Positions 37,048 to 45,949 of a DNA stretch of 64,000 nt are shown here, piece by piece. The notes beneath the pieces are model-generated. The model saw only the letters and a program-made list of their open reading frames with translations. It was not told the origin of the DNA and did not search any database. The position numbers were made by a program, and so were the translations under genes. This DNA comes from Anderseniella sp963700895 (GTDB lineage: Bacteria > Pseudomonadota > Alphaproteobacteria > Rhizobiales > Aestuariivirgaceae), in contig CAVOZI010000027.1 in the NCBI GenBank assembly GCA_963700895.1, positions 1 through 64,000 on the forward strand. The letters are read 5' to 3'. Position 1 is the first letter of the stretch; each line of letters opens with the position of its first letter.

Positions 37048-37898
37048 CGAGAATGCGCAATGTTAGGGAAGCGATGCAGCTTTGGCCGGCATTGCAATTA
37101 CAGCGTTTGCATGCGGCGGTGGGCAATCTTGTCGGCAAGCCGCCAGTGATACCCGGGCTCGCGGTCTCAGTGACGAGCTATCCTGCTCGGTTCAATACCT
37201 TGCACCTGTGCTTGGAATCCTTGCTACGGCAGTCGATCAGACCTGAGAAACTGATACTCGTAGTGAGTGCAGAAGAAACTAGAGAATTCCCTTTGCCAAG
37301 TGCCATCAAGGCGCTTCATGGCGCGCTCATTGAAATCGTTTATGACGAAGGAAACATCGGCCCTTATAAAAAGATCATTCCGATTATCGAACGATTTCCC
37401 GACGCTACCATCGTGACCTGCGACGATGACAAGATCTACCCGCCCAACTGGTTAAAACAGCTTGTCCGGGCAAGTCATGAAACACCCGAAGCAATCATCT
37501 GTCATCGGGGCCGTTTGGGCCGCGGGCTCCGTGACAATACCTGGGCTCCATATTCAAGCTGGCCGTCATGCGACCACGCGTGGGTTTCCATGGACGTGTT
37601 CCCTATCGGATCAGCGGGCGTGCTTTATCCGCCTGGATCGCTGGATGCGACTGTGACGGACAGGCATCAGGCGCTTCAGGTGGCACCGATGACAGACGAC
37701 TTTTGGCTAAAGCTTGCTGCCTGGAGACGTGGACGCCCGACTCGTCAAGTAAGGCGAAAGCCGTTCCGCTTCACATCCATTCCGGTTAAGAGCGGTCATC
37801 TGTCAGACAACAACCTCACCACCGGCAACGACATGGTGCTGGCACGGATGGCGATTGAACTCGGCTTTACGCCAAGTTCAGTTCTTGAGCTGTCGTAG
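37044..37898 (+). CDS. GT2-like glycosyltransferase
   Basis: 284 residues, intact. SVTSYPARFNTLHLCLESLL opens the nucleotide-binding fold, with LRQSIRPEKLILVVS. Then DATIVTCDDDKIYPPNWLKQ carries the DxD-like metal site, and PMTDDFWLKLAAW holds the likely catalytic acidic residues. No transmembrane segments, so it is not a processive synthase. Last gene of the dioxygenase-bicupin-glycosyltransferase operon; the cluster is probably one pathway decorating a glycan. Confidence 0.8.
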   Translation: MTRMRNVREAMQLWPALQLQRLHAAVGNLVGKPPVIPGLAVSVTSYPARFNTLHLCLESLLRQSIRPEKLILVVSAEETREFPLPSAIKALHGALIEIVYDEGNIGPYKKIIPIIERFPDATIVTCDDDKIYPPNWLKQLVRASHETPEAIICHRGRLGRGLRDNTWAPYSSWPSCDHAWVSMDVFPIGSAGVLYPPGSLDATVTDRHQALQVAPMTDDFWLKLAAWRRGRPTRQVRRKPFRFTSIPVKSGHLSDNNLTTGNDMVLARMAIELGFTPSSVLELS

Positions 37899-38376
37899 CC
37901 ATGCACCAGTCCCTGGGTATTTCACTTTTCAACACTGCATGAAATGCACTCAGCATCCTCCAGAACGATGCCGAAGTCCGGACTTTCGGGAAAATAAGTT
38001 GCCCAAATTTTCGCCGGGCACTTTTCCCGGCGGCGACTATATCTGATGGGGAAACCGAGAGCGCTTCTTCTCCAGCCCGGCAACTGGATCTTCTCGCTAT
38101 ACTTGCAGGCGTGTACGGCTCTATCGGGAGTTACTGTGCATGGGGTTGATTTACAGCATTGAGCGCGACACCCTTTCCACCCCCTGGTCGTGATGCTCAA
38201 TTGCGGTGTTCAGAAGAGTGTCGATTGATCGAAACCACACTTGTCCTGTCTGAACAGTTGCCACTGAATTGGCTATCAGGCCGTCAATTCGGCACCTCCA
38301 CATTGGCAGGGTCATCACTATAGCGCAGTTTACTCTGAACCAGTTCGACAGCCGTTCCTGCCTGGATCGTTGGCGC
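37899..38376. other. Intergenic region
   Basis: About 480 bases. I see no gene, strong hairpin or repeat of note. Confidence 0.5.
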
Positions 38377-38562
38377 TCAACCTCGCACGCAGCGGGCGGC
38401 AACCAGCCGGAAACCTGCCTGCGTAGCGCGGTAGTCGTCGATGATGCGACTGGCTGCATACTGGCAGCTGGCCATGTCGTGCACATACACGGGTGACATC
38501 GGTATCCGGTAGTCCTGCACCTGGCCGCCCATCAGCGCCGTCATGATCAGGAAGAACTCCAT
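38377..38562 (-). CDS. Small secreted or membrane-attached protein
   Basis: 61 residues. A GAGGAG ribosome binding site lies 6 bases before the ATG at 38562. A hydrophobic N-terminus (EFFLIMTALMGGQVQ) is followed by VYVHDMASCQYAASRIIDDY and FRLVAARCVRG, with two cysteines that could form a disulphide. This looks like the short periplasmic proteins common in alphaproteobacteria, but no family name is offered. Confidence 0.5.
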   Translation of the reverse strand: MEFFLIMTALMGGQVQDYRIPMSPVYVHDMASCQYAASRIIDDYRATQAGFRLVAARCVRG

Positions 38563-38695
38563 CTGTCTGCTCCTCTTGCTGCCTGACCCCGTTGTGTCAG
38601 GCCGGGACACGTCTTCATTTGTCCAGAGAAGAGTTGCAAGGCAGGGGCCAGCAGCACGCTTGCTTTAGTTGGTTTGTTTCCGAGAGGACGTGCAA

Positions 38696-38914
38696 ATGAC
38701 GCTGACCTCCTTCCCGACCTCATGGCAGAAACTTCGGGCGTTATCTAACCTCTTCGCAGGCGCCACGGCGAAAACCTCTGACTCGGAGCAGTTCACTGAG
38801 ACCCGGCGGGCCGCGCAGCAAGTGATATGCGACAACATCTGGAGCAATCCAGAACCCTTTTCCAGCGAGCTGGACGTGTACTACCAGGCCCATCTATGTC
38901 GCGGACTGGAGTAA
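38696..38914 (+). CDS. Small hypothetical protein, weak
   Basis: 72 residues from the ATG at 38696 (TLTSFPTSWQKLRALSNLFA, then AAQQVICDNIWSNPEPFSSE). No motif, no homology recognised. It lies divergent from the small protein at 38562. Kept because composition looks protein-like. Confidence 0.3.
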   Translation: MTLTSFPTSWQKLRALSNLFAGATAKTSDSEQFTETRRAAQQVICDNIWSNPEPFSSELDVYYQAHLCRGLE

Positions 38915-39156
38915 AGGGTTCCACAATGTTGGCAAATGCGAAACCGAGCGACAGCGGCAGTGAGAGTTGCAGGAACAGTCCATCGGTGTAATTGCTCGAA
39001 GCTACCCCTCAATTTTCAGCTGTTCTCACCACCGTTCCCCGTCAGCACCATGAACAACACGACCGGATTCAATTCTGGCTACTGTCAGTTGACGCCGGTT
39101 CGGAGTACTGTCCGTATACGGTCAACTCGACCGGGCCACTTGGGTGGAGGACTTCC

Positions 39157-40086
39157 ATGACACACCCTGCAGCGCCTAGAACGAGAAGCTCAAAATCCAA
39201 AGCATTCACCAGACTGTCCATGGCCATCACTACCATGGTTGTGATCGCGGTTCCGGCCGCGGCCGAAACGTTGGTGGAGCGGGGTAGCTACCTGGTCAAC
39301 ACGATCCTGGCGTGCGGCAACTGCCACACCCCAAAGACGCCAGACGGAAACCCAGTTCCTGAGAAGGAGCTGTCTGGTGGCATCTCCTTCAAGACCCCTG
39401 CCTTCAATGCTGTTGCCGCCAACATCACACCAGACACCGAAACCGGCATAGGCACCTGGAGTGACGAAGACATCAAGCGCGCACTTACCGAAGGCGTAAG
39501 GCCCGCTCATGCGCGACTCTCCGGTGTCGCCTTGGCTGCCGTCATGCCGGCAAGCTTCTACAAAGCGCTTCTTCCTGGTGATCTTGATGCTATCGTCGCC
39601 TATCTCCGCACGGTCAAACCGGTGCGCAATGAGATCGCTCCTCCTGAATACAAGTTACCCGTCGTGCACCAGCCTTATCCCGATGCGGAACAAGGTTTCA
39701 GTGCAGAGGACATGAAGGATCCGGTACGGCTTGGCGCCTATCTTGTGACCGTCGGGCACTGCATGGAATGCCATTCGGTTCGGACCAAGGGGGTTTCCGA
39801 TTATGAGGCAGGGCTCGGCGCGGGCGGACGGCAATTCGATCCATCAATTGTCCAGGGTCTCGAGGAAGGTTGGAAAGGTTCAATTGCCCCAAATATAACG
39901 TCGCATGCCACGAAGGGTATTGGCGACTGGACGGATGACGAAATCAAGCGTGCGATTACCGATGGCATATCCCGTGATGGCAAGAAACTAGGCCCTCCCA
40001 TGGCCTTCAATTGGTATGCAGGACTAAGTGCTCAAGACCTGAATGCAATCGTTGCCTGGATGCGAACTGTCCCGGCCAGGGAGTAA
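39157..40086 (+). CDS. Dihaem cytochrome c
   Basis: 309 residues. The ATG at 39157 follows a GGAGGA site and precedes a basic stretch and a signal peptide (LSMAITTMVVIAVPAAAE). Two class I cytochrome c domains, each with a CxxCH haem site: LACGNCHTPKTPDG and GHCMECHSVRTKG. Axial methionine candidates are in SGVALAAVMPASFYKAL and KKLGPPMAFNWYAGL. This arrangement is that of dihaem cytochromes that serve periplasmic dehydrogenases (alcohol, aldehyde, gluconate types). No dehydrogenase gene is adjacent, so the electron donor is unknown. Confidence 0.85.
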   Translation: MTHPAAPRTRSSKSKAFTRLSMAITTMVVIAVPAAAETLVERGSYLVNTILACGNCHTPKTPDGNPVPEKELSGGISFKTPAFNAVAANITPDTETGIGTWSDEDIKRALTEGVRPAHARLSGVALAAVMPASFYKALLPGDLDAIVAYLRTVKPVRNEIAPPEYKLPVVHQPYPDAEQGFSAEDMKDPVRLGAYLVTVGHCMECHSVRTKGVSDYEAGLGAGGRQFDPSIVQGLEEGWKGSIAPNITSHATKGIGDWTDDEIKRAITDGISRDGKKLGPPMAFNWYAGLSAQDLNAIVAWMRTVPARE

Positions 40087-40498
40087 CTGGTCTGCCGTCC
40101 ATTATGGTCAGGCGTTGGCGCTCGGTTCTGGTTGCCAAGTGCGCTGGGTCTGATGCAGTTTTCTCAGTGACCGTTCCTGATGCTGTGGACGGCTCTTCCG
40201 TTGGCATCGCGATGTGCCAAACTTGCGGTGTCATTTGAGGAACCGCAAAGGAGAGCCACCGGCAGGTTGTGGCACGTTCCAGAACTCTCCGATGAGCTGC
40301 AGATATCTCTGCAGGCCGAATTTAAAGACACGGGCGGCCTGGTCAGTCGATATCGCGTCCGTCCCTGAGCCATTGTCAGTGCTTAACGACCGGTAATCTG
40401 AGTACGGACAATACGCAGAGCGAATTTTGAATGGGCTAAATGGTTGACGGTTATGGTTTACCTCACAACCTGCGCCCTTGCCTTTTCGGAATATCATG
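40087..40498. other. Intergenic region
   Basis: About 410 bases. A minus-strand frame (40231-40497) is open but has no start signal or motif that supports it. Nothing else seen. Confidence 0.45.
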
Positions 40499-40891
40499 AT
40501 GCACTCCCCTCACATCGAGTTGGAATTCATTGAGCGCATGCAGCTCGTGTGTGACGACTGTGTGCTGATCAGCCTGCTGGAGGAGTTCATCCGATGCCTG
40601 CAGTCGACCCGGACCGATCTCGAAAGAATGCCACACCACAGCAGCGACGCTGTGCGGTTCCTGGGCGTCAAGCTGCGCGGCACGGCTTCCGATTATGGTG
40701 CCAGTCGTCTCGCTGATATCGCACGTACCATGGAGCAGAGCTTGAAACACGGATCGCGCAACGTGATCGACTGGCGCTTGCTGCTACGGTCGGAAATCGA
40801 TGAGACGATCAATGCGTATCAGCACGCGATTGAACAGCTTGAATTCATGCCGGCACCCGAGCCCATGTTGCGACTGATCTCAGGGGAGTAA
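40499..40891 (+). CDS. HPt-like four-helix protein without the phospho-His
   Basis: 130 residues. The segment FLGVKLRGTASDYGASRLAD, then IARTMEQSLKHG is laid out like a histidine phosphotransfer domain (normally A-H-x-L-K-G-x-A-x-x-x-G-A). The histidine position is occupied by Val in VKLRGTA, so it cannot accept a phosphoryl group there. It might be a decayed or signalling-inhibitory HPt relative. No kinase or regulator is adjacent; the nearest receiver is at 21.9 kb. Confidence 0.5.
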   Translation: MHSPHIELEFIERMQLVCDDCVLISLLEEFIRCLQSTRTDLERMPHHSSDAVRFLGVKLRGTASDYGASRLADIARTMEQSLKHGSRNVIDWRLLLRSEIDETINAYQHAIEQLEFMPAPEPMLRLISGE

Positions 40892-41029
40892 AGCTTGCAG
40901 GGTGCATCCCCCAGACGTGATCGGGCTCAAACGCCAGCGGACAACAGGCTATGGATCCCCTGCTGTGGGGGATAGCCGCAACAGCGCCGAGACTGAAATT
41001 TCCTGCCGGGTTGCAACGGGAGCGAATAC

Positions 41030-41836
41030 ATGGATCAGGATGAATATTTTGGAGATCTGGCCAAGGTCGAGTTGATGCGCCGGTCAGGTGCACTGTACAG
41101 CCTGGTCAAGGACGACCCCCGCTTCGCCTATTATGGACGGCTGGTGGCGCTCAGTGCTCCCGGTGACGATACGTTCGAGCTTATGACAGCACTGGCGCAG
41201 CTGCAGGGAGCGGGAGTTTGTTACTATTACCCCAAGAATGCTGCGGGCGAACTATATGCCAAACTGGAGACAATTGGCCTGAAGACGGACCGGCATGAAC
41301 ATTACCGGGGCGGCGAGAGGGCTATGCATGCCAGTCGCCAAGTGCTCGCAGAGAATGAGTTGCCCACCGACCTTACAATACGACGGCTGGACAAGGAGAG
41401 TCCTTCCAGCCTTGTCCAGGATGTAGCGCAGCTGCTGCAATCATGCGATGTGATGCCAGTGCCTGGAAGCTTTCTTCGTGGCGATGCACGACCCGGGATC
41501 ACCATTGTCGCCATCGATAGCTCTGGTAATCCGGTGGCCAGCGCCTCGTCATTTGTCATTCATCATGCCGACAACCCGCATCGGGCAGATGTATTCTGGG
41601 GGATGCTGGCCACGCGGCCGGACCGGCGCGGCCAAAGGATCGCGGTGCAGCTGGGGGCTATGGCCATCAAGCACATGTGGGAGAATGAGGCAGCACGAGG
41701 CTTCATCACCGGCGTCCGCCGGGACAATCAATCGTCGCAAGCGCTCTGTAACCGACTTGGCGTCCATGACACAAACTGGATATATGCAACTTGCCTGAAT
41801 GAGCTTGTGCTGGGAAGCTCGTCCGTGACCAGGTGA
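41030..41836 (+). CDS. GNAT-family N-acetyltransferase
   Basis: 268 residues. The C-terminal half is a GNAT domain: ITIVAIDSSGNPVASASSFV (strand 4), then WGMLATRPDRRGQRIAVQLG with the acetyl-CoA-binding RRGQRIA loop, and GFITGVRRDNQSSQALCNRL with the common N-x-x-S-x-x-L-x-x-R-L-G-like end. The N-terminal 120 residues are a non-catalytic extension. The acetyl acceptor cannot be predicted. It ends upstream of a small hairpin. Confidence 0.75.
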   Translation: MDQDEYFGDLAKVELMRRSGALYSLVKDDPRFAYYGRLVALSAPGDDTFELMTALAQLQGAGVCYYYPKNAAGELYAKLETIGLKTDRHEHYRGGERAMHASRQVLAENELPTDLTIRRLDKESPSSLVQDVAQLLQSCDVMPVPGSFLRGDARPGITIVAIDSSGNPVASASSFVIHHADNPHRADVFWGMLATRPDRRGQRIAVQLGAMAIKHMWENEAARGFITGVRRDNQSSQALCNRLGVHDTNWIYATCLNELVLGSSSVTR

Positions 41837-41870
41837 CAGGCTAAGTCAGAGTACGCAACGCTTACTCACG

Positions 41871-41885
41871 CCCCGTCTTGCGGGG
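41871..41885. terminator. Short GC hairpin between convergent genes
   Basis: CCCCG-TCTTG-CGGGG, 35 bases after the GNAT stop. No T-run. It could serve as a weak terminator between the GNAT gene and the convergent PilZ gene. Confidence 0.35.
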
Positions 41886-41991
41886 TATTGAAACTCTGGC
41901 ACATGTCCGTTGATGTTCGATTAATGCAGCGAACCATACCGACGGGCGTTTTCAGTCGTAGCATATGAGAGCCAGGCAACCTCGGATCGGT

Positions 41992-42291
41992 TCAGCTCGA
42001 TTCTGTATCCCGAGCAAAGCGTTTTCTCAGATACTCGGGAGTTCCCGTAAACTCTACTCCCACTTCCCTGCCATTTACCCAACGCACACGACACGGCAGC
42101 AGGACATCCTTGTCCGGCATAGATATCGTGATAATTTCAGGAACTGCCTTGAGTGGAACAGCACCAAGTCGTGCTCCTGTCAGGCTCATGTCCTCGAGGG
42201 TGCAGAATACGCGACATCCCTGGTCGCCCACCAGCATACTTGCCTTGTGGCTCATCTGATAACGCGGGTGAGGATTCCGACGGTTGCTCAT
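41992..42291 (-). CDS. PilZ-domain protein
   Basis: 99 residues from the ATG at 42291, a single PilZ domain, a c-di-GMP receptor. It has the N-terminal RRNPHPRY (RxxxR type), then FCTLEDMSLTGARLG (D/NxSxxG) and CRVRWVNGREVGVEFTGTPE. Intact. In-frame DNA upstream to 42477 is not protein-like. PilZ proteins commonly control exopolysaccharide synthases, and a GT2 synthase gene cluster lies 2.5 kb away. Confidence 0.85.
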   Translation of the reverse strand: MSNRRNPHPRYQMSHKASMLVGDQGCRVFCTLEDMSLTGARLGAVPLKAVPEIITISMPDKDVLLPCRVRWVNGREVGVEFTGTPEYLRKRFARDTESS

Positions 42292-42459
42292 AGTGACAAG
42301 ATCATTTGACCGACAAGCATTCCTCGAGAAGCAAGGCCTGCTTGTACGGATAACAACTGGTTGTTCAGCAATGTGATAAATTGCACATCCGTCCGGGTGC
42401 GGATGGTTCAATGTTGTGGTCATCAAACACGAATTGCCTTCACAGAAAGGACACAGGCC

Positions 42460-42615
42460 ATGACCAGATTGCACCACACAACATTCACGCAGAGTATATT
42501 TGGATCAGCGCAGCGTCTTTTCCGCCCCGGCAGCAAGACTGGCCTGCTGGCCCCTTCGGTCATCGATGCGCATATGGCGCGTGATATCGGCATCAACCTG
42601 GTTGGTCTGCGCTGA
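42460..42615 (+). CDS. Small DUF1127-like protein
   Basis: 51 residues. A GAAAGGA site lies upstream of the ATG and a strong terminator directly after the stop. It ends PSVIDAHMARDIGINLVGLR; the L.RDIGI pattern is that of small Arg-rich DUF1127-type proteins of alphaproteobacteria, some of which bind RNA and help regulate phosphate and carbon metabolism. Family assignment is tentative. Confidence 0.5.
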   Translation: MTRLHHTTFTQSIFGSAQRLFRPGSKTGLLAPSVIDAHMARDIGINLVGLR

Positions 42616-42668
42616 ACCCGACTGACCTGGCCCCTGCAACTCCCCTGCAATCCCCTGAGTTTCACTTC

Positions 42669-42698
42669 CCCGGGCCAAGTGCCCGGGTTTCCTTTTTT
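42669..42698 (+). terminator. Rho-independent terminator
   Basis: CCCGGGC-CAAGT-GCCCGGG, 7-bp stem, followed by TTTCCTTTTTT. It lies 54 bases after the small DUF1127-like gene. Confidence 0.85.
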
Positions 42699-43047
42699 CA
42701 CGTGTACGCCCTGACCGGTCAGTCAGCAGGTTGACGAATACAAGTGGAAGTAAGATGTCCAGCGGCCAACATGAGCGGAACGGCGTCACAACGCTGGCGA
42801 TAAACCAGTCGCGACAGTTCCCTGCCGCCTCAAATTGTCTCTCCTCCAAGGTTTGCAATCCACCTTGTGCCGCAAATATATTCAATTTCTAGCAAAATAT
42901 ACATTAACCGGTCACCTTTTATAAACATAAATAAATAATTTATCACCACCAATACATGGAGAAATGGTAAACAATTCCTCTATACGGCTCTGCACCAGCC
43001 GACCCGACCCTGCAGTCGGTCCTGCTCCCAATGGAGGAGAAAAAACC
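42699..43047. other. Intergenic region, AT-rich in its middle
   Basis: About 350 bases without a supported gene; AT-rich at 42880-42950, where the promoter of the next small gene is likely. Confidence 0.5.
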
Positions 43048-43308
43048 ATGTTGCGCGTAGCAAGCAACCCTAACACCACCACCCCCTGGCAGCGACTTGC
43101 CAACGAGCGCCTTGATTCTGCGAACCGGCTGGCCCGCATTTGCGCGGTCCTTGTAGCGGTTCTGTTCGTTCTGGGGCTCAACTCGTTCCTGGTGATGTCT
43201 GAACAATCTCGCTTCTGCACTGACCTGACACGGGCCCACGCCGGTATGGACCAGTTTCTCGCGCGCAAGCTGCAGACTGCAGAAATCGTCGAAAACTACT
43301 GCTTATGA
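43048..43308 (+). CDS. Small single-pass membrane protein
   Basis: 86 residues with an excellent GGAGGAG site 6 bases before the ATG. One transmembrane helix (ICAVLVAVLFVLGLNSFLVM) follows a short cytoplasmic part. The C-terminal 35 residues contain two Cys (SRFCTDLTRAHAGMD, EIVENYCL). No family recognised. It stands alone, about 450 bases upstream of the outer-membrane barrel gene. Confidence 0.6.
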   Translation: MLRVASNPNTTTPWQRLANERLDSANRLARICAVLVAVLFVLGLNSFLVMSEQSRFCTDLTRAHAGMDQFLARKLQTAEIVENYCL

Positions 43309-43751
43309 GCGATCTCCGTAGAGAACCTGACTGCCGGATGGCCAGTTGGTAGACCTCCCGAACCTGCTATCCAACCGGGGAACACTTGTTCCGGCGGGCG
43401 ACCGCCTTGCCATTGATGTCGTGGCGCCGGTTCATGCCCCTCGGGGTCAGCCGCCGCGCATCATGCGGCCCATGCCTCGTCCCATGAGCTACTCGCCTGC
43501 CTGGCGGCTGAAGCAGTTTGAATTTTTCCAGGCGTCATAGCTCTATCTGACGCTCCTGCGCATGGGGTAGTTTAGAAATTTTTTCCCCCACCCACCGGCT
43601 ATCCGCGACAATCACTTGCCGCGATCAGCATGATGCCGTTGACCAACACCGTCCTTCGTTGACTCACATCGCTCAGGTTCCGTTAACCAAAACTTCAACC
43701 GCCCCGAGGTAACAATGGTCAGTATCAGACCAATTCAGCCTTGGACGGACC
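43309..43751. other. Intergenic region
   Basis: About 440 bases. A short frame at 43346-43540 (RGQPPRIMRPMPRPMSYSP) is open but I cannot support it. TTAA-CCAAAAC-TTCA at 43683-43697 resembles a CtrA box with one mismatch upstream of the barrel gene. Confidence 0.4.
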
Positions 43752-44618
43752 ATGGATTTCCCTCATTCGCGTGTACACATACTCGCCCTTGCAGCATCGA
43801 TCGCGTGGTTTGTGCAGCAAGCGCATGCTGCCGACCTGGATGAACTTCCGCCGCCACCTGCGTCAGTCGTGGCTGCGCAGCCCGCGCCCGCCCTGAGGGG
43901 TGACTTCCAGGTCACTGGTGGCGCCTCCGCGGTCGACAGCGGCTATGAGGACCGCGCCTTCATGGGGCTGCAGGGCAGCCTGTATGACGAAACCGGCTTC
44001 GGCGTGCATGTTGATGCGGTTCATGTGCAGCGCGAGGAAGACGCAGCGTTCGTGGCCGTTGGCGCCTCCTATGCGGTGACATCCGGTACGCGGTTGAAGC
44101 TGATGCTGGGCTCGAGCTCGGACAACCTTGGAGTCCTGCCAGAGCTATATGTGAACGGCAGCGCGACGGTGGATTTCGGCCCGCAGATGGGCGTCGTACT
44201 GACGCCTGAAATCATCTACCGCAGCTATCGCAACGGCGTCGACGAAGTGCAGGCGCTGGCCAATGTGTCCAAGTATTTCTCACCGTTCACCGACGGATCG
44301 TACCTCGTGGGCAGTGTCACGGGGTCGGTCAACTACGTGTCACCTGGCGACAACATCGGCTGGGAAGCCGGTGCCAGCGTGATCTATGTCCGGCCCCGGA
44401 CCATGTCGATGGGTATTGCAGGGGTGGTGGGTTCGTCAGCTTACGACAACCAGCTCGGCCTCCTTTCAGTGGGCGTGCGCAACGACTTCGCCGCCGTGCG
44501 GCCGTCGGTGTCGATGTACCTGTCGCCCGATGTCGAGGTGTTTGCGCGCGCCGAGTACCTGTGGACCGACTTCTACGACCTCGCCGGAGGATATGCCGGC
44601 ATCAAGTACACGTTCTGA
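43752..44618 (+). CDS. Outer-membrane beta-barrel protein (YaiO-like)
   Basis: 288 residues. Signal peptide HILALAASIAWFVQQAHAAD, then a Pro/Ala linker, then alternating amphipathic strands (FMGLQGSLYDETGFGVHVD, YLVGSVTGSVNYVS) and a typical barrel end GGYAGIKYTF with C-terminal Phe. It is followed 34 bases later by the processive GT2 synthase gene. In synthase-dependent polysaccharide systems such a barrel serves as the outer-membrane exit; this is inferred from position. Family resemblance to YaiO is general. Confidence 0.7.
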   Translation: MDFPHSRVHILALAASIAWFVQQAHAADLDELPPPPASVVAAQPAPALRGDFQVTGGASAVDSGYEDRAFMGLQGSLYDETGFGVHVDAVHVQREEDAAFVAVGASYAVTSGTRLKLMLGSSSDNLGVLPELYVNGSATVDFGPQMGVVLTPEIIYRSYRNGVDEVQALANVSKYFSPFTDGSYLVGSVTGSVNYVSPGDNIGWEAGASVIYVRPRTMSMGIAGVVGSSAYDNQLGLLSVGVRNDFAAVRPSVSMYLSPDVEVFARAEYLWTDFYDLAGGYAGIKYTF

Positions 44619-44652
44619 GTAACGGCGCCCGCGGGGCGACGAAAGGTTGTCT

Positions 44653-45936
44653 GTGTTGGACCTGATAGCAAGCATCGGTGAAACGCTGGCCGCGACGGTG
44701 TTTCTCGGCACCTTCGCGCTCACCACGCTGGTCACGGTGATCTTCGTCACGCGGCAGCTGACATTGTCGCTGTTCATGCTGTTCACCACGCGCCGGTCGC
44801 CCTATGTCGAGCTTGAACTGTCGAGCTGGCCAACTGTGACGATCCTTATCCCCGCGCACAACGAGGGCAAGGTGATCGACGGCTGCCTTTCCGCCATGTC
44901 GAAGGTCGACTATCCGTCCGACCGCATCACCTTCTTCGTCATCAATGACCGCTCGCGCGACAATACCGGCGAGATCGCGGCGTCATGGGCGGCGCGCGAC
45001 CGGCGTTTCCGTGCCTACAATCGCCATGCAGACGCCGAGCCCGGCAAGCCGGCAGCGATCAAGGAAGTCATCGCCCAGCTCGACTCCGAGGTCATCGTGT
45101 TCTTCGATGCCGACTACCTGCCGGAGCCATCGCTGATCAAGCACCTGGTGACGCCGTTCGTGGACCCGGAAGTAGGCGCCACCATGGGCCGCGTGGTGCC
45201 GTACAACACCAACACCAACCTGCTGACCCGGCTGATAGACCTCGAACGCCGCGGCGGCTACGTGGTCGACCAGCAGGCGCGGTCGCTGCTGAATTTCCTG
45301 CCGCAGTTCGGCGGCACCTGTGGCGCAGTGCGGCTGGCCGCGCTCAACCAGGTGGGTGGCTGGCGCAAGGACGTGCTGGCGGAAGACACCGACCTCACCT
45401 ACCGGCTGTTCCTCAATGGCTGGACGGTCGAGTATCTCAATCACGCAGCCTGTTACGAGGAAAGCCCGGAACAGTGGCAGACCCGCATCAAGCAGGTGCG
45501 GCGCTGGGCCTATGGTCACAACGAGTGCCTTGGCCGGTATTTCTTCAAGGTGCTGGCGTGTACGCGGCAGCCGTTGATCCGGCGGCTTGATGCGGCGATC
45601 GTGCTACTGTTCTACGTGTTCCCGGTGCTGTCGGTGTTCTGCCTGGTGCTGGCGCTGTTCTACCCGCTGTTCTTCAGCTATCCGCCGTTCAACCTGTCGG
45701 TGGTGCCGGCCCTGTCGTTCATGATCGGCTTCGGGAATTTCTCGCCGTACTTCCAGATCCTGGTTGGCGCGCACAAGGATGGCCAGTCGGAATCGGTGGC
45801 ACCGCTGCCGTTCATTTTCGTGTCGTCGTCGATCTCGATGCTGGCATCCGTCTCGGCGTTCTACATGAACGTCAAGCACAGCCTGGCGGGCAGCCGGCTG
45901 AGCTGGGACAAGACCGTCCGCTTCCGGACGCCGTGA
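44653..45936 (+). CDS. Processive GT2 polysaccharide synthase
   Basis: 427 residues. Membrane synthase of the BcsA/PgaC/hyaluronan type. One or two N-terminal helices, then TVTILIPAHNEGKVIDGC, FFDADYLPEP (DxD), GGTCGAVRLAAL, LAEDTDLTYRLF (catalytic ED) and the QxxRW motif KQVRRWAYGHNE. About four C-terminal helices follow. The motif set marks it as polymerising and secreting a beta-linked polymer. The GTG at 44653 is chosen because AAAGG lies 6 bases upstream. No PilZ domain is fused; a separate PilZ gene lies at 41992. Confidence 0.88.
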   Translation: MLDLIASIGETLAATVFLGTFALTTLVTVIFVTRQLTLSLFMLFTTRRSPYVELELSSWPTVTILIPAHNEGKVIDGCLSAMSKVDYPSDRITFFVINDRSRDNTGEIAASWAARDRRFRAYNRHADAEPGKPAAIKEVIAQLDSEVIVFFDADYLPEPSLIKHLVTPFVDPEVGATMGRVVPYNTNTNLLTRLIDLERRGGYVVDQQARSLLNFLPQFGGTCGAVRLAALNQVGGWRKDVLAEDTDLTYRLFLNGWTVEYLNHAACYEESPEQWQTRIKQVRRWAYGHNECLGRYFFKVLACTRQPLIRRLDAAIVLLFYVFPVLSVFCLVLALFYPLFFSYPPFNLSVVPALSFMIGFGNFSPYFQILVGAHKDGQSESVAPLPFIFVSSSISMLASVSAFYMNVKHSLAGSRLSWDKTVRFRTP

Positions 45937-45949
45937 GGCACTGGCCCAG

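Noticed and set aside
43346..43540. Short Pro/Arg-rich open frame
   Set aside because: No ribosome binding site, no hydrophobic or conserved pattern, and overlapping frames are equally open.
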